A DNA stretch of 64,000 nucleotides from Moniliophthora roreri (GCA_001466705.2 LATX02000182.1:434001-498000), one strand, 5' to 3'; counted from the stretch's first letter, positions 10,398-24,328 are shown. Program-made: numbers and translations. The notes: generated by a model not told the origin, from the sequence alone.

Positions 10398-12805
10398 ATG
10401 GGCCGGGGATCAAAGCACGGGAAGGATTCTACAAAACAGGCCGACGAGGCCTTATTGGCTTCTTTGGGATATAAACAGGAGTTCAAACGAGCTTTCACCC
10501 CCCTGGAGGTGCGACGCACTCGATTTCATCGTTATCTCCTAGTTAACAGCTATTCAGGTCTTTGGTATCGCTTTTTCAATCATTGGATTACTACCATCCA
10601 TAGCTTCAGTGCTCATCTACGCGATTCCGAATGGGGGTGGTCCTGCCATGGTCTGGGGGGTTCGTGTTCCTTTTCATACGACCTATACGTCAATAACTTA
10701 TAATCCTTGGAAACTGCTTTGTAGTGGCTTGTGGCCAGTATATTCGTCCTCTTCGTGGGAATGTCTATGGCGGAGCTTGCCTCCTCCGCTCCAACATCGG
10801 GAGGCGTGCGTTCTATTTATTTACCCCACAAAGCGCGTTTACTCATTCATTTCTGCACAGCTCTACTTTTGGACCTATGCACTGTCGTCTCCGCGGTGGA
10901 GGAATCTCTTGTGCTGGCTTGTCGGATGCAAGTACCCTGGTTCAGTTCTAGTTACTAGTCCTGACTTGTGTTACAGATGCCAACACAATTGGCTCAATTG
11001 CCGCCGTTGCAAGCATAGACTGGGGCTGCGCAGTGCAAAGTGAGCATGTTTTACAATCTATACAAACCAATTTGCTCAATACTTTTAAATATAGTGACAG
11101 CAGCTGCTACCATTGGCTCAGGCGGTACATTCGAGGCGACCAGTGCTCAGAGTTTGTACGTATCTCTCATTTGACAATATTCCCCGTATCCCTGACATTC
11201 AGCAGCGGTGTTTATGCTGCTATCATGGCTACTCATGCGTTGGTATGCTGTTTAGGAACAACGGTGTTGGCTCGCCTCCAGACCGTATACGTGGTTTTGA
11301 ATGTCTTGTATGGTCTTTCGAGCTATGCTTTATCTGTCTTTTGGCTTATTTCCTTACTCGAAGACTCTGTCTTGCGGTCATCATAGCATTACCTGCAGCT
11401 ACGCCGAAAGAATTCAGAAACACAGCAAGTTTTGCGTCAGGAGAATTCGTCAACCGTGCGATACCCACTTGACTAAGAGGTGCTTGATCTCACGTATTCA
11501 CGATGTAGTCAACGGATGGCCTGATGGATACGCATTCATTATGAGCTTCCTCGCTCCACTTTGGACAATATGTGGGTATCCCCTCTCCACTTGAGCGCCG
11601 TTGAGCTTATTCTGTTATTAGGTTCTTTCGATTCTAGCGTTCATATTAGTGAGGAGGCTTCAAATGCAGCAACGGCGGTTCCATGGGCGATAGTCAATGC
11701 TATTGGTATAGCCGGTATACTGGGATGGGGTTAGTATTGGCCATGACTCCGAGGAATACTTGCTCTAACCTGTTTATTTCAGCAATCAACATGTCTCTAG
11801 CGTTCTGCATGGGAACCGACTTGCAAGCGCTGTATGATAGCGAACAACCAATGGCCCAGATATTCTTCAATGCCTTTGGTCAGAAAGGAACTTTAACATT
11901 GTGGGCATTTGTTGTGATTGTACAGTACGTGACCTCAACATTACCCCGAGGTTATGAGGACTGAGACACCTTTCGTTCAGGTACATGATGGGATCTAGCA
12001 TGGTAAGTCTTAGTCCTACAGTATGCCTTGATACAACGATCTTTACATCCCTGATCAGCTTTTGGCTGCGAGTCGGCAAACTTATGCTTTCAGCCGTGAC
12101 CACGGTATGTCCAGGTACCCATCGTTCTATCCACGTCCATTCACCCTTCAATACCGCTAGCACTTCCATTCTCATCTTGGCTATATCGAATGAACAGTTA
12201 TACCGAAACACCTGTCAACACAGTGATATTCGACGCTGGAATCGCCCTTCTTCTTGGATTGCTGATCTTCGCGGGAGACAGCGCTATCAATGCGGTCTTT
12301 GCTATCTCTGTGACAGGACTCTACGTTGCCTACGCGATACCAATCGTGGCTAGATTTGTTGGAAAGAATGACTTCAAACCGGGGCCTTTCAATCTCGGAG
12401 TCTTTGTGAGTCCCAGCTAATTACCCTCTGCGGAATACGAAGTGCCTGACGCACCTTTAGAGCCTCCCGGTAGCCGTGATCGCAGTCCTCTTCATGACGT
12501 TCCTTGGGATTGTCTTCCTATTTCCGACGACTCCACAAACCGATGTCGCAGATATGAATTATACGGTCGTCGTATTGGGCGGAGTGATGCTCCTTTCAGT
12601 GGTGTGGTACTATTTCCCCAAGTATGGTAAGTTGAAGACATACAGCCCTTGCAATGTCCTAGACTCACTCTTTCCCTCAGGTGGCGTTTATTGGTTTACT
12701 GGCCCTGTCGCAAATATCACGGACAATGTTCCCGAGTTGGCTGGACAGTTGAAAGAGGAACCTGTAGGAGAAACGAGTTTAGATAGTAAAGGATCGAAGA
12801 CTTGA
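10398..12805 (+). CDS. amino acid/GABA permease (APC superfamily), 16 exons
   Basis: Splicing 15 introns gives one frame of 532 codons plus stop. The introns are 10509-10557, 10660-10724, 10806-10860, 10928-10976, 11040-11094, 11156-11202, 11308-11363, 11456-11508, 11572-11621, 11730-11782, 11925-11980, 12003-12058, 12105-12160, 12406-12460 and 12627-12680. The protein has a short hydrophilic N-terminus (ALLASLGYKQEFKRAFTPLE) followed by about twelve hydrophobic segments. The signature regions are GLLPSIASVLIYAIPNGG, MAELASSAPTSGG and ISEEASNAATAVPWAI, typical of fungal GABA/choline/amino acid permeases (Uga4/Hnm1 type). It should carry amino acids or related amines across the plasma or vacuolar membrane with protons; the substrate cannot be read from sequence. 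One intron (10928-10976) is GC-AG with donor GCAAGT. Length is normal for the family and no break is seen. Confidence 0.92.
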
Positions 12806-13930
12806 GGCGACATCTTACATGGCCTGTACTCATGACACAACTCTGTACTTGACGTCTCTCAATTTTCACCATCTGCTTGTAAATTGCCCAAAACAGTGCT
12901 GTGCTTTGGTAAGCATCAATACTTGTTATACCTTCTGATGTCTTGCTTCCACCATCGTTGACCGTTCACCGTCGAAGTCGTTATATTCATGCTCTTAGCT
13001 CACATGATGCTTGGATATTGATGCATTAGTGGCTTAGTGGACGTCTGTCCTTCAGCACCCTTGTTCTCGCGTCTTGCTGATAACCAGTCATGTTTTCCTC
13101 GCTAACCTCGGCACCGAATACATATTACACTGGTCAACGTTTCAACGTAGCTCAGGGACCAACGTATATAAGTGGGAAATGAAGGGGTTTGGGAATAGGT
13201 TGGACAGTACCGATGATGAAGAATGCAGGCTATAATGTAAGTGGCATCATCGAAGGCGTCCCCGCGGTCTGAGCCCATCATCTACAGGTAGTATTATCAA
13301 GAATAAATCAGGCACCTCTACAAGCTCTGTCAGTTCGTCCCTGTCCCGATAGCTTGCCTCTGTCGAGTTCCGACAGATGTTCAAGGTAGCCCGCGAAGCC
13401 GGCCTAGACGTTTCAAGTTTTGAGACGTTCTTTTGTTGGTCCTCTGAAGTCCACGACAGGCCTGGTTTTAAACACAACATTGCAACCAGTTACCATACCA
13501 AACTCCTCGATTTCCGCGCACATATGTATCAGCCTCGTCGTGACATTCCATCCGTCAAAAAGCTCTTGAGGTTCAATGATGAGCCACTGCTACTGAAGGG
13601 ATTATCAACTTCCTCTCCTACATAAGACTGTGCAATCAGATACCTGATTCGCTTTGACATGATTCAATGCAGATCCCCAACAGATCGCCGTGCGTCAAAT
13701 CTTGGACGTAGTCATTCACAAGAGTTGGCGTCTTGAATGCGAGGATCGATGAAAGGCGAGCTGCTCAACAAACTGGTCATGCCATTAGCGGCCCGCCAAA
13801 AGAGTAAAGCGCTATTGCTGACGTTAGGTTGGAGCTACAGTAGAGTAAGAGTAGAACTACATGTGCAAACGGAGAGACTAACGAGTTCACATAACTTAGA
13901 GGATAAAACTTAAAAGGAGTGATCAGTAGT
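12806..13930. other. intergenic region, no supported gene
   Basis: This lies between the convergent permease and membrane-protein genes. An 82-codon plus-strand ORF at 13377-13625 (FKVAREAGLDVSSFETFF) could be a gene fragment, but I see no family match and no consistent flanking exons. The first few hundred bases should contain the permease 3' end. Confidence 0.4.
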
Positions 13931-16258
13931 TTAATTAGGGGTATACATGGGAGGAAGCTCAAGAGGCTCTGAATCTTCGACCCGGGTATGATCAGAGGGA
14001 GAAACGAGCGGTTGTTGCGTGGATGTGGCAGTATTGGGACGGGAGGGCGCAAAAGTCGACGCAGTTCCGGGGCGGGAGTAGACAGATGCACTGTCTGGTC
14101 GGGGGGGTGGATAGCTTGGCCCAGATGCGGTAGACGGACGGGAGCTTGCAGTGGAATGCTGAGGGATAAGGGGAGCATCTGTAGCGGGCGATCTGCCTGT
14201 CTGCGGTGTCAAGCGAATGCCGCTGTCGACGTGCATGATGGGAGTGATACGAGATGACGAGCCTTCTGAGAAGTCCAACATTCGTTGTTTCCCCTTCAAC
14301 TCCGGGACTCGAAGGGCATTATCATCATCGGGGTTGATAGTATGCAACCGAGGGCTGTGAGGTATTGTGGATGCCACACCCGATTCATGAGGTGATGGCG
14401 AAGTGGATGGTCGAGAAGAATGACCAACAGATAAGTGGGATCGGGGGGAAGTGGAGGCATCGTCTCCTGTCTGCCGTCGCCTCAAAGGGGACAATGGCGC
14501 CTCATAACCTGGGCCTCTAGAGTGCGAGCTGGGTAAACTGGCATTATAACCGTCCCTTTCTAGCGCCTTCATCTTGCGTAAATACAATTGGTCTTCAGTG
14601 TTACTGCTGATATGAGGTCGCAAAGGAGAGCCTGGAGGCGTGGAAGGCAGTGCACGACGAGGAACCAACGGTGAATGATTCCTAGATGTTTGAGCAAACC
14701 TGCTGTCATTCGGGTGGACATGTTCTTCGGCTGTGGTGTCAAATGTTCCGGAGTTGTGGCGATGGTGAATGCTGGATAGTGTATGCGAACGAGACGGAGG
14801 AAATTGTGTCGAGGAGGATTCCGAATATCCTGAATTGTGGCCAGGCGAAGAAGGTATGCAGCCGATGTTCAGTCCGCTGGACGCTGTAGTTGAATATTCG
14901 GGTGGTAGATTGCCCCAGTCGTCGGCAGGCAACGGGTAATCTACCTCGATTTGAAGCGGCTCGTGGTGTGAGAGTGTATCATCTGCAAAAGACGCCGCGG
15001 TTGGAGAGGACAGCGCAGCTGAAGACGAAAATGGAGTCGGGGAAGCGAGTAGTCCAGTTACCGACTGGGTAGACGGTGTGGACGAAATGTTTGGCCGGGA
15101 AACGGGGGGGAAAAGAATGATCTCGCCTTTCAAGGGATTTGAGACATAACACGGAGAAACAGGAGAGGATTCACTCACCAGCAGCAGACGCGTTACCCTT
15201 ATCTGGGACCTTGGGCGGCGTCCTGGAAGCTCTTTGCCGTCGACGATAGAAGAGCACTGCACAGATTACAGTAATGATGCCTAGAGCTCCTAAAATGAAA
15301 CCCATGACCCCGCCCACGGGAAATGAAGCTTTGGAGTCCTTGGAAACAGCATACGGATCTCGTACGAGAATATAGTCAAAGTAGAATGGAGTGTCGGAAA
15401 GGGAAGTGACAGTCAAAGTATGCTCCCCAGGTGAAAGAGACGCATTCGTGAAGAACTCCTTATTGTGAGACACAAAGTTCTGAGGTGGATAACCGTGCGT
15501 GATCGTTGGATCTCCGTCGAGAGCAAAGGACACATGGGTCAATGAGGTGCTATTTTCAAGGCGCCCGTTCACGGATATATACGAGCCTGTCAATACCTTC
15601 AGATACCGAGATATTTACGAATAATGCGTTCCATACCAGTGAACACGAACCCAAAAGAGCTTCCCTTTGTCCCGCCTTGCCTTGTCAGTCTAAAGTCACC
15701 ATCCCCTCCGTCCTTGATCCAACTCCCGGAATACACCACCCGCTCGTCTCTGTCGTCGATGAAGAGGGTCCGACTGAGTGGAGTTTCGGATGTGTTATAC
15801 AACAGATAATCAAACCACAGGAAGGAACTTGTCGCCTCTGTAGTATTCTGACCACTTTTGCACGCGGTGACAGTGTAGACGAGGGTGTGCTCAGAATCTG
15901 AGAGCTGTGGAGAAGTCCAGAGGGTCTGTTGATGTTGTGTCGTTGACAACAGCGGGGAGCTGTAGTACTCGACACTTCCGTCGATTGTGAAGGTGGCGTT
16001 GCATGTCCCACCTGCATCGATGTCACCAACCAGAGCTATGGAGGTACCTGTATAAATGAAGACAGTTCAGCGTTTTGTTGAATTTGAAAGGTCGTAGCAC
16101 GCGCCATTGAATGTAAACGACATCTGGGCTCCGGTGTCGCGTGGGGAACAGGACGTTTGGACGTAGTTCATACTTGAGCCATTTCTTGACCATTGTCCTT
16201 GATAGCTGATACTGCTATCCTGATCATCGACGATTACGGTGTGGGGGCTGCTGGCCAT
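13931..16258 (-). CDS. single-pass membrane protein with lectin-like ectodomain and Ser/Pro-rich tail
   Basis: Four exons (16258-16105, 16047-15637, 15586-15179, 15126-13931) give 722 codons. The N-terminal 330 residues contain two similar beta-rich units: each opens with VxxDDQD/IDDRDE followed by Y-x-G-x-W and later FxFxGxS. Many agaric membrane proteins of unknown role share this pattern. They also carry several N-glycosylation sequons. One hydrophobic segment follows (GGVMGFILGALGIITVICAV), then a basic stop-transfer RRRQR and a 400-residue tail rich in Ser, Pro and Thr. The tail is probably cytoplasmic. No N-terminal signal peptide is obvious, so the true start may lie upstream. Intron 16048-16104 needs a GC donor to keep frame, since the GT nearby gives a stop. 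A surface sensor or adhesion role is only a guess. Confidence 0.78.
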
Positions 16259-16797
16259 TCAGCTGGCGGAAAAGGAGCGACGAAGGTGACGGCTGGCGGC
16301 GAAGAAACTGACACCCCGTATTTTTCTCGTCAAATCAGGATCGCCTCCGGCATCACTGGATTGGGCTGATTTCCAAATATTCAATTATTGCTGTCGGGCG
16401 ATCGAAACATACTTACATCTTCGGCGACATTTGTCCATTTTTCGCCTAGTTTGTTGCTCCGAAAGTTCTTCCTGGAATGTTTCCAAGTATAGCGTCATTT
16501 GTCATACTTGCAGCGTTTTTCGGATTCGCATCCAGAGAAAAAGAAGAAAGAACCAAGGAAGAACGGTATTGACAGTGGGCGGAGTAGCGGTGATCAGCAC
16601 CAGTTGCGGGTGTTGCGGGCGTTGCGGGCGTTGTGTTGTTGCCAACTTGTTGGTAAGTAACACCGTCGGTCTCTGCCTGCCGGCGTGCCACGACTTGAAA
16701 TCTTTATTGATGCCAGCGTTGAAGCAATATCCAATAGCTCGAGTCCACATAACAGTACAGACATACACAGAGAACAATTGTCCATAATGGTTCAGAG
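16259..16797. other. intergenic region with short GGGCGTTGC-type tandem repeat
   Basis: No gene is supported here. A short tandem repeat of the 9-mer GTTGCGGGC, about three to four copies, sits at 16605-16640. Otherwise this is the shared upstream region of the membrane-protein gene and the downstream end of the alpha-mannosidase gene. Confidence 0.4.
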
Positions 16798-16837
16798 TTA
16801 GTGATAAGTCAATTTAGTACCGTCAATGTCTACCCAG

Positions 16838-19800
16838 CTACTTCGTTTTCCGCTGTTGGATCCTAGTCAGTGCGCTTTATTCAGCATACAGAGAAAATCA
16901 ACTTGAAACGGCTCACCCTTTGCGACCGAAAATTGCCTCCTTATTCAAGACAATCTTGACTGTCTTGACTTCGAATCCGCGGAATTGGAGCTTAACCCCA
17001 AACACGTTCTTCTGATCTGTTTCAACCAGCTGCAACTGGGATTCTTCATCCTCTAAAAGATTCGTCAAGTAGACCTTCTCAATGTCATCAATGTCGCCGA
17101 GTTTCAATGTAGCCTGTGCATGACCACCGTATGCTTCATACAACCGCAGAACGACAGACATAGGCCCAGAAGACTCCGGATCGAACGCATCATGTTCGCC
17201 ACGCTTGATTGTCTCCATGAATACGTTGGGCGCTCCGTCAACTCCAAGACGACTAAGACCGGACTGCAAGGACTGGTCTCGTGATTTTGTCAAGTAACGA
17301 TCTAGGAAACATTGTCACTTATTGAACAGCTGTGAAAAAGGATCCACTGACATTGATTGTGGATATTGAACAGGATGCCAGCAATGGGGACATCCGACTG
17401 CAGGAAGTGACCAAGGTGAGGCATCACCGCCCAAGAAAACTCGTGTTTCCCTAATGAACTATCAGAAAGTAGGACTATTAGACAGCTACCTCAACACACC
17501 TTGGTCTTGTTCAGCATCCGGCGCAGTTGCTGCTCTCAGTAATGAGATGCGTAGCACGTTCCCCCGACACGAGAATCCGTATTTCGACTCGGACAGGATG
17601 GCAACGCCGTACCCGTATTCGCTCAAATCAGCGTACTATAGCCAGAGACAAATGAATGCTTTGGTCAGATATCAATGACATGACGAACCTTGTGACCACA
17701 GACTTCGAACTAGAAGGACATCTATTAGGACAGTAGGGACCCGAATGGAACTACATACCTTGGCCATGTCCCATGTAGTGTTCTTGTGAGTAGGACGCTG
17801 CACCCAACCGAACTGAGTTTCGTAAGTAGCGTTGTCGCTATGAATGTTCAATGGAATCTCAACTGAAATGTCAATCAGTATCTTCGGGGAACGATGAACC
17901 TGCTTTGCAGACATACACTTGAGGAATTCATGGCGTTGGTGCCAGTCCACTTTGGCGTCAAATCTAAAGAGAGATCGCGACGTAGGAGAAACAGAGGCTT
18001 GACTCTATACTTTAATGATTCTGCGTAGAGTGATAATGAATCCGACGAACCAGTAACTGCATCAAGAGAGATCTCAAAACACCAGGGGAGTCAGCATCTA
18101 AGCCATCAGACACTGCGGCCTTACTCACCATGACGACAATACTGCTCTTGCCATACTTGACTTCAGCTCTTACTGAAGCACGAAGGGGGCCGTGGGCCAC
18201 GACGGATATATTGGTGAATTCCAACTGGCGTGCAGTCTCGAGATGGTGAATCTCCACATCTAGCGAACAACGCAAGGATGAAGCACAGTTGAATAGTACA
18301 ATGAGACTGTCACAACTTACCCCATGCGTCCCAATAGTTGGGGCGATCCTCAAAGATGACGAGACCACCAGTCATTCCTTCGGGTATGAGCTCCCGTCTA
18401 ATACAAAGAAGGTAAGCTTATGAGACAGAAAGTAAAAATGCGCCTCGTACCCGAGTGCGACGTCAAGTAGACTAGTTATTCTACCGCCCGAAATGGTCAT
18501 CTGCACACTTGAGTTACGAAGAACAAAGTGATCTGATCCATTAGTGAAAACTGGAAAGTAGAACGCATCAGTACAGAGGTCGAGACACAGAGCACAAATG
18601 ACGGACCGGAGGCATGAAGTGACCCAATACTGTTGTGAACTGTAGAATCAAGTGCTCCATTATTCATCAAGGCGTATCCGAATCTGCCGTCTGGGTCCAC
18701 TTGGGCAACAGCAGACCTTAAGCCTGGAGAGATACCGCTAATAGGAAGTTTGATGACTTCCCTACGAGGGAATGGTGTAGGGTTGAAAGCGACAATATCG
18801 CTCAACCTGGTGTCGGGTCGCAACTTCGTGATAGGTGTAAAGGGAGCTGAATCAGGATACACGACTTTCAGCGCTTCGTCAATCAATCGGTTCCCTTCTT
18901 TGTTAACTTCCGCGTAGAGTAGTTCTGCATCGTCATATACCATACCACTGAGGAGGGTTTAGCATGAAGTGAACCGATATGAAAACAGCACGTACATGGC
19001 AGACCCAGGCAGCACTGAGGCATGAAGGGATGAGTGGACCGTAACGCAAAATGACGACATGAAAGCATACCATCGTGGACTGTTTCGACAGATGAGTTAC
19101 GAGATATGAAGTATATAAAAGAATTGACACACATTGATTAAGAAGAACCTTCTCCCAAAGTTCATCAATTTGCTGCTTTGGATACACGTATTCAGAATCC
19201 AGCATGGATGCAACTTTAATGCGGAAGAATGATGAGCTGAATGAATAAGGTGGAAGTGTAGACGCGTACCAGTAGCGGCATTCTCGAGCACTAGAAGTAG
19301 TACTTCCGAATGACGGTTCCCCTTCTTGATAGACCCTATGAATGCTCTGGTCAGCGACACGTATAGGCTCTGAATATTGTTGAATGTACCATGCGATGTG
19401 TACGTTCCACGATGGAATTCCAGGTATAGTTCACCGTGCCTAACGGAATGAGTATGAGAGCTGGCGCCAACAAACGATGACCTACCAGTTGGGTAACTTC
19501 TTCCCTTGCTCCGACTTTTTCTCAAGGTGCTCGAAGAACTGGTCCACAGAGCGTCCCATATTGATTGGTGGTAGCTCCCGGTGATTGTTGTTAGCAGCTC
19601 TGATACGTCGAAGCTGGAAAGGATGAGTTGAGTCTGTTCTTCGGAACAGGCTTAATAGCTCACGTTTTCCAACATCTTTGGCAGTGGTCCTCCTCCTCCG
19701 TCTCCGTTCCCGAAGACTAACAGGGAGGTATCGGAAGACTCGATGTTCTAAAGATGATGTCAGAGCATTTCCATGAATTGAATGAATGTGGCATTCACCT

Positions 19801-21839
19801 TGTGATTCGCGAGACCCTTGTTGACATCACCAGCAGTGGCTTGAGCGGTGTAAGTATCAACTACGATTGGAATAAGCACAGAGGATCGAGATGATTGAAA
19901 TGAATCTAAGCACCAGGAGTCATATGGCACAGGACTTGAGTGCCGTCAATACCGACCCAGTTGAAGGTAGAATGAGGGAACACGTTGCTAGGAAGTGTTA
20001 GTAGGGACTAGCATCGCGCAGGTGCAAACTCACATGTTATTCCTATACAAATAAGGTTAAACAAGTGCATAGCAAGTACGACGAGCAACGGTGCACACTA
20101 ACCAGCTAAGCTTCTGCGTGAAGAAGTACTTCATTCCGGCACCCCTGATTAATTGTGGGTATGCACCGGTCAAACCGAACGAATCAGGCAGCCAGGCCGT
20201 GTCGCAACGTTTTCCAAACTTCTCCTCAAAGTATCTTTGACCAAAGACAAACTGTCTAACAAGTGCTTCACCGCTCGGCATATTGCTATCGTTCTCGACC
20301 CAAGAACCACCAACTGGATGGAACTTCCCTTCGAGGATCTTTTCTTTGACGCGTTCAAAGAGTGGCGGATAGAGCTGTTCAAGCCATTTGTATTGCTGCG
20401 CCTGAGAGCATGCAAAGCGATGTTCGGGGTAACGCTCCATGAGGTCCACTTGAGTAGACCATGACCGAGCAACCTTCTGTTGAGTGACTCGGTAAGGCCA
20501 GAGCCAGGCGGTGTCAATGTGACAACTACAAAGCTGTCAGCATGGCCATCAAGTATCTGATCCACATGGTACGTACTGCCCGATACCCCAAATTTGCGCA
20601 TTATCAGGGTCTTGGTAAATGTCCTCTGCTTTACTCTGCCAGCCCTCACCGAGAACACCCTCAGCGATCTGACGGCACTTGCGAATGGACGAAGCATCGC
20701 CGCTCTGCAAAGTGTTCATGATTTCATTGGCAGCGACCAATGCTTTGTTCTGAAGACTGCAGACGTTCATGAGAATTCTGTATGTTGGAATGAATGATCA
20801 TGAGAAACGCACGTCGTGTTTCCAGGAAGGGCATCACATATTTCGCGGAGAGTAGTGAAATCCCACAACAGGTGCCATGCCTCTTGGTTCGGGACGACTA
20901 GGTCTGCTGATGCGAGCGAGAAGTAGCGATTCATCTGCACAAGCCATAATAAGTTCACGTGTGTCAGTGAAGAAGGCGGGATAATATACGTCTGGGGGGG
21001 CAATAGTGTCACCATTCCAGGGAACCCCAAACATTCCGTTGCAAGTTGATTCAATAACAAAATCATGGGTGCCCTTTACGCGAGCCTCCATTGGAATGAT
21101 ATACTCGACCCTACGGTCACCGCCATATCCACCGGTAATACCTGTTGAATGTGGTTAGAGGCCTAGGGTGCACAAGATCCTGTGTGATGAGAAACTGGCC
21201 TTGCAATGGTGTTCCGTCTACACTGTAGATCATGGCTTCGCAACCGGGGTCGAATTCAACTATATCATACCGATTTAGCATGAGGAAGGCAGCTACTCGC
21301 CGTATAAGAAGCTCACATTGCACTCGTTCATACTGTTGCCAATACCCAGGGATTACGACCGAAACTTTCCACCAATGGTTGGTCTGAACAAGATGTCAGT
21401 CTTCATGGATATCGGCTATGGCGTGACGAGAACTTTACCCCTAGACGAAAGTCAGACTCTTCGAAAAGCAAGGTGTAAGGCGAGCTATACGTACAAGATG
21501 GCCCGAACGAGTCTCCTTTCTTAGCCGGTTTGAACTTCTGCTTCATCGCGTCCTCGAACGTAGGCTTTGTCAATCCTGGAGCACTCCATCTACACCCAAC
21601 GACATTCAACTTGATTCAGAGAACGAGAGTTCAGATACCTACACTTGAAGCTTGACATGTTCTGCGTTGTCAACCCTATGGGTGAAGAGCATAGATGTGA
21701 GATTGACGTCGGAGAAGTGGCCTCCATTGAAGTTGTTCAGACGGTCTCGAGTGAGATTCTTGATCCATTTTGCTCCTGGGCCATAGTTCTGCTCAGGATA
21801 CGAGCTGTTTTGGTTGGGACGGTGATGGTGGCAACTCAT
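16838..21839 (-). CDS. AMS1: alpha-mannosidase, glycoside hydrolase family 38 (vacuolar Ams1 type)
   Basis: A long gene with about twenty short introns encodes a full-length class II alpha-mannosidase. The GH38 catalytic part begins with the metal-binding signature [16 protein letters not shown] near 20490. It continues through [17 protein letters not shown] and [15 protein letters not shown] to [19 protein letters not shown] near 20130, where the Asp of PDSFG is the family nucleophile. The middle helical domain ([21 protein letters not shown]) and C-terminal beta domains ([29 protein letters not shown]) follow. No signal peptide is present, matching Ams1 enzymes that reach the vacuole by autophagy-related transport and degrade free or released oligomannosides. 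The last exon is uncertain: translation can stop at 16913, or a good GTGAGC donor there can join a short exon ending at 16838. Confidence 0.9.
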
Positions 21840-22829
21840 TGCTGTTGACGACGAGAGTCTCCTGAGAAGTCCTCAACAGAGTGATGACGACGGAAGTTCA
21901 ATTATGTACCCCGCAATCTCGACCCTCCCCAATTTGGCAAGTGTGTCGGAACGCGGAAACGGGGGGAAAAACTGTGGCTCGGGGGTAGAATGAAGTCCCC
22001 TAAATTATATGAGGAGTTCTACGGGTAGTCGTCAGGTGTGCATTACTCCAACTCACACTCGAATAGAGTGACACAGGCTCAGCGCTCAGCTTTGGCTACA
22101 CTCTTTACGCGAGAGAGAAAACTCATCTCAGGCTCAGGAACGATTGGATGATGGCTCCAGGCAGCTCAATATTTGGGCTATTTACCGAACCGATTTCCGT
22201 CAAAAACCCCTATGCTTATGCCGAACTGGGTTCCGGCCTCAGCAAACGCTCAAATTTTCGCCTGCGGCCACTTGAAAACGATCTTTGGAGCCTTATGTTT
22301 TCTGGAGCAGGTGTGACAACTCTAAATGTAAAGGATGGATTAACGAAACGCACTGACCAACGACGTGTAGCGCTGCCGTGGGACGCGAAAGACCGCCTGC
22401 AAGGTCCTGCATATCCGGTGAACAAATTTCTACCGTGGTGGACTTGGTAGACTGTGACTCTGATTTACTTACTGTACTGGGGGCCCTCTGCAACCCCAAG
22501 AGACACCTCAGATCCTTGGCTGAGACCAGCTGAGAAGCTCATTCCAAGCACGTTTCCGCCGAACCCGAACCCAAGTTCGTCATACCAGCTTCCGACCTCC
22601 TAGTCTAGTAATCAGGGGTCCTGTGGAATAAATCGCGAGTGAACGATCTCAGACTTCCAAAAAAGTACAACAACTGTTATAGCGATATTCCAGCCTTTGA
22701 CTGTCTATGTACGTATGTGCTATGTAAAGAGTCACTGAAACGGGTATGTATACAACTGTCAGATCTATCCAACCAGAATAATCCTTTCTTCCAATCCCAC
22801 ACACTGTCCATGAGGAAAGGCTTCGCGAC
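21840..22829. other. intergenic region upstream of alpha-mannosidase
   Basis: No supported coding exon. Two overlapping ORFs of about 70-100 codons occur at 22148-22450 on both strands without family resemblance. The several hundred bases next to 21840 should hold the alpha-mannosidase promoter, including a CGGGGGG patch near 21958 and CTCGGGGG near 21977. Confidence 0.4.
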
Positions 22830-24328
22830 TTAGAACAGTGAGGCAATAGCAAAGATCACCATAAGCATAGATGCTAGCATCATGCTTGCAGTGACAGAGA
22901 CCGCCGAGTTGCTATCGGAACCACCAGTGGCAGTCGAGCCAGTAGATGAGCCAGTCGGTGAGCCTGATGCTGAAGATGACGAGGAAGAGCTGATGCAGTA
23001 AGACGCATTAGCATAGGCAAACCAGACTTGGCAGGTTATAATGACTCACTTGGTGAACACCCTCAGGTAGTTAATCGCCCAATATGCGTCATTATAGTTG
23101 GCAGGGTTCGGAACCAAGGAGCTACAATTTGGGGCCACAGAACCACATGTGGATTCGAATACTCCCTCGTTCCCGGCAAACGCACCACAAATGTTGATGT
23201 ACTGTGTGGCCCGTGTCAAAAGTGCTGCGCATGACTTAAAATATCAGGACTTACGAGGGTAATAATTTGGGGACCAAAGACGGTTTTAGGATCGCATCCA
23301 CTTGCTGGGTAGAATGCATCGGGCTCCGACCACGAGGATGGGTCGGGATTGCTCTCAATGCTGTTGGGCACTCTGCTTCTCTCGAAAAACCACATGGATA
23401 TGCCATTGTCGTCCCAAAGCGTAGCATATACACCCCCGCCGGAGCTGACGAAACCACTTCCAAACGAGTTAGTAGACGAGGATTGGACAACACACCCAGT
23501 GCTAAAGTGGTTTAAAGTATAAGCAGAGTCGCAGTAGTATAATGGACAAAGGAAGCTGACTTCTGATTGAGTGTGGGGACTACTGTGCAATTAGTGGACG
23601 TCGCCGTTCCTGTTTGTTGGAGACCTTGAGGCTGCACACAGGTTCCATGGGATGTATCAGCATGGAGGGAATATTGGTTTCTTGTTGCCACTGCGGCAAA
23701 ACTGTTCAGCTATCTGCCACAAGTCGACAAAGTACTCAACCCACAATTAACGTTTTCGACTATGTCAATCTCACCATCTTCTGGCCAGTTCTGTCCTTGG
23801 GTGAACAACGCGGGCCAAACGGAGCACTGCTGAAAGGTCACAATTTAACCGACTGAATAATTTCTTGCACGCACGCCAAATGGAATATGAGTAGCATCGA
23901 AGACTAGCAAGCTGTTGATTGTGAAGAGCTCCTTGCTCATGAGGTAGACGGTGTTGCGTCCAAAAGTAGGATCTCCAACGCCATTGGTAGTGTTATCGAC
24001 TTTTAAAATGGCTTGTCCATTCGTGTTGATGTAGGTCAGGTTTGCATTCACAGCAGCTGCCTGTCCAAGGAAGTGTACATTCCCTAAACGGAGGTCAACA
24101 CACTATACTCATGCAGAATTGGCCACGCACCGAAATTGTTGTAGTCGATAGCACTTTCATTATACTTGAATCCGTCAAAGCTGTACAATATAAGGTCAAC
24201 CGGAATATTTGGAACAACAATAAGAGCACGCACAAGCTGGCCCCACTAAAATCCTGCGACTTGGTCCACTGTTGAGCTGCGACAGCCGTCGACAGCACCG
24301 TGAGGGCTAGGAACTGACGAGAAAGCAT
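22830..24328 (-). CDS. secreted GPI-type glycoside hydrolase family 16 (endo-beta-glucanase-like)
   Basis: Exons on the minus strand begin 24328-24234, 24180-24131, 24083-23875 and 23826 onward, and continue to a stop at 22830. The protein opens with a signal peptide ([18 protein letters not shown]), then the GH16 fold. The catalytic signature is [10 protein letters not shown] near 23760, where the two Glu and the Asp of EIDxxE are nucleophile, helper and acid/base. This is followed by [10 protein letters not shown] and [17 protein letters not shown]. The C-terminus is a Ser/Gly linker and a hydrophobic tail ([19 protein letters not shown]) as in GPI-anchored proteins. The likely substrate is cell-wall beta-1,3(1,4/1,6)-glucan, with a role in wall remodelling or glucan turnover. 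The acceptor at 23827 is a CAGCAG tandem, so one residue may be optional. Confidence 0.9.

Noticed and set aside
11570..11622. A non-canonical GG-AG splice in the permease
   Set aside because: Moving the donor three to four bases upstream gives a proper GTGGGT donor and the expected TICSFDSS sequence.
13377..13625. Small plus-strand gene in the spacer after the permease
   Set aside because: Single unsupported ORF with no recognisable domain and no phase-compatible neighbours.
17454..21848. Plus-strand ORFs over the alpha-mannosidase region
   Set aside because: They are antisense shadows of exons that together encode a complete GH38 enzyme; none shows its own family match.
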